Source: Deltaproteobacteria bacterium ADurb.Bin026 (GTDB lineage Bacteria; Desulfobacterota; Syntrophorhabdia; Syntrophorhabdales; Syntrophorhabdaceae). Taken from it: DNA of 7,375 nt. The stretch covers positions 1 to 7,375 of the forward strand of contig MWEV01000068.1 in NCBI GenBank assembly GCA_002071245.1. The letters run 5' to 3'. Of this stretch, positions 6,040 through 7,375 are shown one piece after another. The translations under genes and the position numbers were made by a program. The stretch's first letter is position 1, and the number at the start of each line of letters is the position of its first letter. The notes below the pieces were generated by a model. It made no database searches, was not told the DNA's origin, and saw only the letters and a list, made by a program, of their open reading frames with translations.

Positions 6040-7224
6040 TTATTTGATGTATTCTTTTCCAATTCTGCGGAAACCATCCAATGCACCAAGCACCTTTTCA
6101 AAAGGCACACAATAGGCTATTCTGAAAAAGCCCTCTTTTCCAAAACCCCTTCCAGGTACAGCAAGTATATGCTCTTTTTCCTGCAAGATTTTAACAAACT
6201 CAAGTTCATTGTCTATAGGTGATTTGGGGAAGATATAGAATGCACCCATTGGTTTTATACATTCGAAACCAGCTTCAACGAGGGCGTTATAGAGAACATC
6301 CCTTTTTTTCTGATATTCGTTGATGTCCACTGAGTTTCTCTGGAATTTGCCTACCACCCTCTGGAACAATGCAGGTGCATTTACGAATCCAAGCGCCCTG
6401 CTTGAGAACATAAGCCCAGATATCAGCATGTCAACATCTTTGATTTCAGGTGATATCGCTATATATCCAATCCTCTCGCCAGGTAGCGCAAGGTCTTTTG
6501 AATGTGATGTTACAGAGATAACAAGGTCATAAATTGAAAAAATATTCGGTGGTTGTATGTTTTCATAAATAAGTTTTTTGTAGGCATCATCGGAAATCAG
6601 ATATATCTTTTTGCCTTGACCGCGATATTTATATAGGAGTTCGGCAAGTTCACGCAAGACACTCTCAGAGTATATGACGCCTGTAGGGTTGTTTGGGCTG
6701 TTGATGAGAATTGCCCTTGTTTTTGGTGTTATTGCATCCTCAATCTTTTGTATATCAAGTTGAAAATCGTCTCTCGTATTAACCAGTCTGGCAACACCCC
6801 CGTGGCTTTCAATATAATATTTGAATTCCATGAAATATGGCGTGGGCACGATAACCTCATCGCCCATGTTAAGGATGCTTTTGAGTAAAATGTTGAGACC
6901 ACCTGCACTTCCTGCTGTCATGTATGTATGCTGTGCAGTGAAAGGCATGCCATAGTATTCCGTTAAATAGGCTGCAATCTCTTTCCTTACATCGTCTAAG
7001 CCACAGTTTGGCATATAACGGTGCATACCGACATCGGGCCTATTTAAGGTGTCGATAAGTGACTGCTTTAGTTGCTGGGGTGGCTCGACATCAGGGTTCC
7101 CAAGTGAAAAGTCAAATACATTTTCATCACCGTATCGTTTTTTCATGCCGATACCCTCTTCGAACATCCTTCTAATCCAACCAGTTTCTTCCATCTGTTG
7201 TTTAATCTTATGCGAAACTATCAT
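6040..7224 (-). CDS. Class I/II PLP-dependent aminotransferase (first tandem copy)
   Basis: First gene of the leftward operon, a 394-residue fold-type I aminotransferase paralogous to the next gene. Visible motifs are FDFSLGNPDVEPP (37-49), GMHRYMPNCG (66-75), MTAGSAGG (102-109), NSPNNPTG (175-182), SDDAY (211-215) with the PLP-binding Asp, SHSKDLALPGERIGY (240-254) with Schiff-base K243, and R368 in FFRIAYC as the likely substrate-carboxylate arginine. The frame is open to an ATG at 7269, but the start at 7224 is chosen: GGGAGGA stands 6 nt upstream, the N-terminus then aligns residue for residue with the paralogue (MIVSHKI versus MVISNKI), and the extra 15 codons would lie inside a terminator hairpin. 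The substrate is not recognisable. Differences from the paralogue near the substrate pocket were not resolved. The leader suggests regulation by attenuation. Confidence 0.93.
   Translation of the reverse strand: MIVSHKIKQQMEETGWIRRMFEEGIGMKKRYGDENVFDFSLGNPDVEPPQQLKQSLIDTLNRPDVGMHRYMPNCGLDDVRKEIAAYLTEYYGMPFTAQHTYMTAGSAGGLNILLKSILNMGDEVIVPTPYFMEFKYYIESHGGVARLVNTRDDFQLDIQKIEDAITPKTRAILINSPNNPTGVIYSESVLRELAELLYKYRGQGKKIYLISDDAYKKLIYENIQPPNIFSIYDLVISVTSHSKDLALPGERIGYIAISPEIKDVDMLISGLMFSSRALGFVNAPALFQRVVGKFQRNSVDINEYQKKRDVLYNALVEAGFECIKPMGAFYIFPKSPIDNELEFVKILQEKEHILAVPGRGFGKEGFFRIAYCVPFEKVLGALDGFRRIGKEYIK
6465..6510. repeat. Active-site DNA patch shared with the downstream aminotransferase (copy 2)
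   Basis: Partner of 5268-5313, identical at 45 of 46 bases and in the same orientation and frame. Flanking sequence diverges quickly on both sides. Confidence 0.85.
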
Positions 7225-7230
7225 AATAAT

Positions 7231-7237
7231 TCCTCCC
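7231..7237 (-). promoter_or_regulatory. Ribosome binding site fixing the first aminotransferase start
   Basis: GGGAGGA on the minus strand, 6 nt before the ATG at 7224. It begins only 6 nt after the U-tract of the second terminator-like hairpin, so any read-through transcript exposes it immediately. Confidence 0.8.
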
Positions 7238-7243
7238 AAAAAC

Positions 7244-7273
7244 AAAAAAGCCATGGTTATTATGCCCATGGCT
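7244..7273 (-). terminator. Intrinsic terminator-like hairpin 2 in the operon leader
   Basis: On the minus strand a perfect 8-bp stem AGCCATGG/CCATGGCT (7266-7273 with 7249-7256) encloses a 9-nt loop and is followed by six T (7249-7244). It ends 19 nt before the aminotransferase start codon, so it lies inside the 5' leader of any mRNA started upstream. The loop contains CATAAT, a possible -10 box, but with no good -35. Confidence 0.7.
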
Positions 7274-7280
7274 ACGCATT

Positions 7281-7312
7281 AAAAAAGCCATGAGGCATTT
7301 GCACCCATGGCT
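7281..7312 (-). terminator. Intrinsic terminator-like hairpin 1 in the operon leader
   Basis: On the minus strand AGCCATG (7306-7312) pairs with CATGGCT (7286-7292), followed by a T-tract of six (7286-7281). The 13-nt apical segment GGGTGCAAATGCC can pair in two ways with sequence further upstream (7335-7349). Stem and tail sequences are nearly the same as those of hairpin 2, as if the hairpin had been duplicated. Confidence 0.7.
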
Positions 7313-7375
7313 TTTGCTCTTCTCAAAGCAAAACAATGCCCGGGTGCAAGCTTCTAAAGTAATAATTAAAAAAGT

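Larger units (their letters stand above)
7225..7349 (-). promoter_or_regulatory. Structured leader of the aminotransferase-lpxC operon (candidate attenuator)
   Basis: Order on the minus strand: a segment TTGCACCCGGGCATT (7349-7335); a hairpin TTTTGCT/AGCAAAA with an 8-nt loop (7333-7312); terminator-like hairpin 1; a short spacer; terminator-like hairpin 2; then the ribosome site and ATG. TTGCACCC is an exact complement of GGGTGCAA in the apical part of hairpin 1, and GGCATT of AATGCC immediately after it, so the two helices would cross as a pseudoknot. I recognise no named riboswitch or T-box consensus. The alternative is that the hairpins terminate an upstream gene beyond the window; against this, only 19 nt remain between hairpin 2 and the start codon, leaving no room for a whole promoter downstream of it. 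Confidence 0.5.

Noticed and set aside
7225..7269. Longer N-terminus for the first aminotransferase, starting at the ATG at 7269
   Set aside because: The extra 15 codons lie in the terminator hairpin and ribosome site, and the paralogue aligns from the ATG at 7224, which has a strong Shine-Dalgarno.
7279..7308. Nine-residue leader peptide on the minus strand (MGANASWLF) inside terminator hairpin 1
   Set aside because: No good Shine-Dalgarno and no run of one amino acid's codons, so a classical leader-peptide attenuator is not supported; it may be chance.

Overview
The window looks like chromosome from a Gram-negative bacterium, probably an anaerobe. LpxC (lipid A synthesis) and MurI (peptidoglycan precursor) indicate a diderm cell. 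MobB points to molybdopterin-guanine-dinucleotide enzymes. The four cysteines in TrpRS resemble the iron-sulfur TrpRS of Thermotoga. A deltaproteobacterial or Nitrospirota-like syntroph or sulfate reducer would fit, but that placement is an inference from gene content. There is no phage, IS element, CRISPR array, tRNA or rRNA. Coding is dense and base composition looks uniform and moderately AT-rich by eye.

Layout. (1) 1-1587, minus strand: trpS followed by the 5' part of murI, which runs off the left edge. (2) 1588-1768: a divergent intergenic region with candidate promoters for trpS (minus) and for the rightward cluster (plus). (3) 1769-3124, plus strand: a small dodecin, a NUDIX hydrolase of the ADP-ribose pyrophosphatase type, and mobB, probably one transcript. 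(4) 3127-7224, minus strand: two tandem paralogous PLP aminotransferases, then a response-regulator receiver domain fused in frame to LpxC, then a VOC-fold protein resembling methylmalonyl-CoA epimerase. These four are closely spaced or overlapping and look like one operon transcribed right to left. It converges on mobB with a 2-nt gap. (5) 7225-7375: the leader of that operon. It holds two consecutive intrinsic-terminator-like hairpins directly before the first ribosome binding site, plus upstream segments able to pair with the first terminator. This suggests transcriptional attenuation or an uncharacterised cis-regulatory RNA.

The main observation is the REC-LpxC fusion. It joins a seemingly intact phosphoacceptor domain (NtrX/NtrC-like) to a seemingly intact deacetylase catalysing the committed step of lipid A synthesis, and it lacks the long C-terminal tail through which FtsH controls E. 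coli LpxC. If functional, it would place endotoxin synthesis directly under phosphorelay control. Secondary points are the operon leader, the Fe-S-type cysteines in TrpRS, a dodecin lacking the flavin-stacking tryptophan, and the aminotransferase duplication with a near-identical DNA patch at the active-site lysine.
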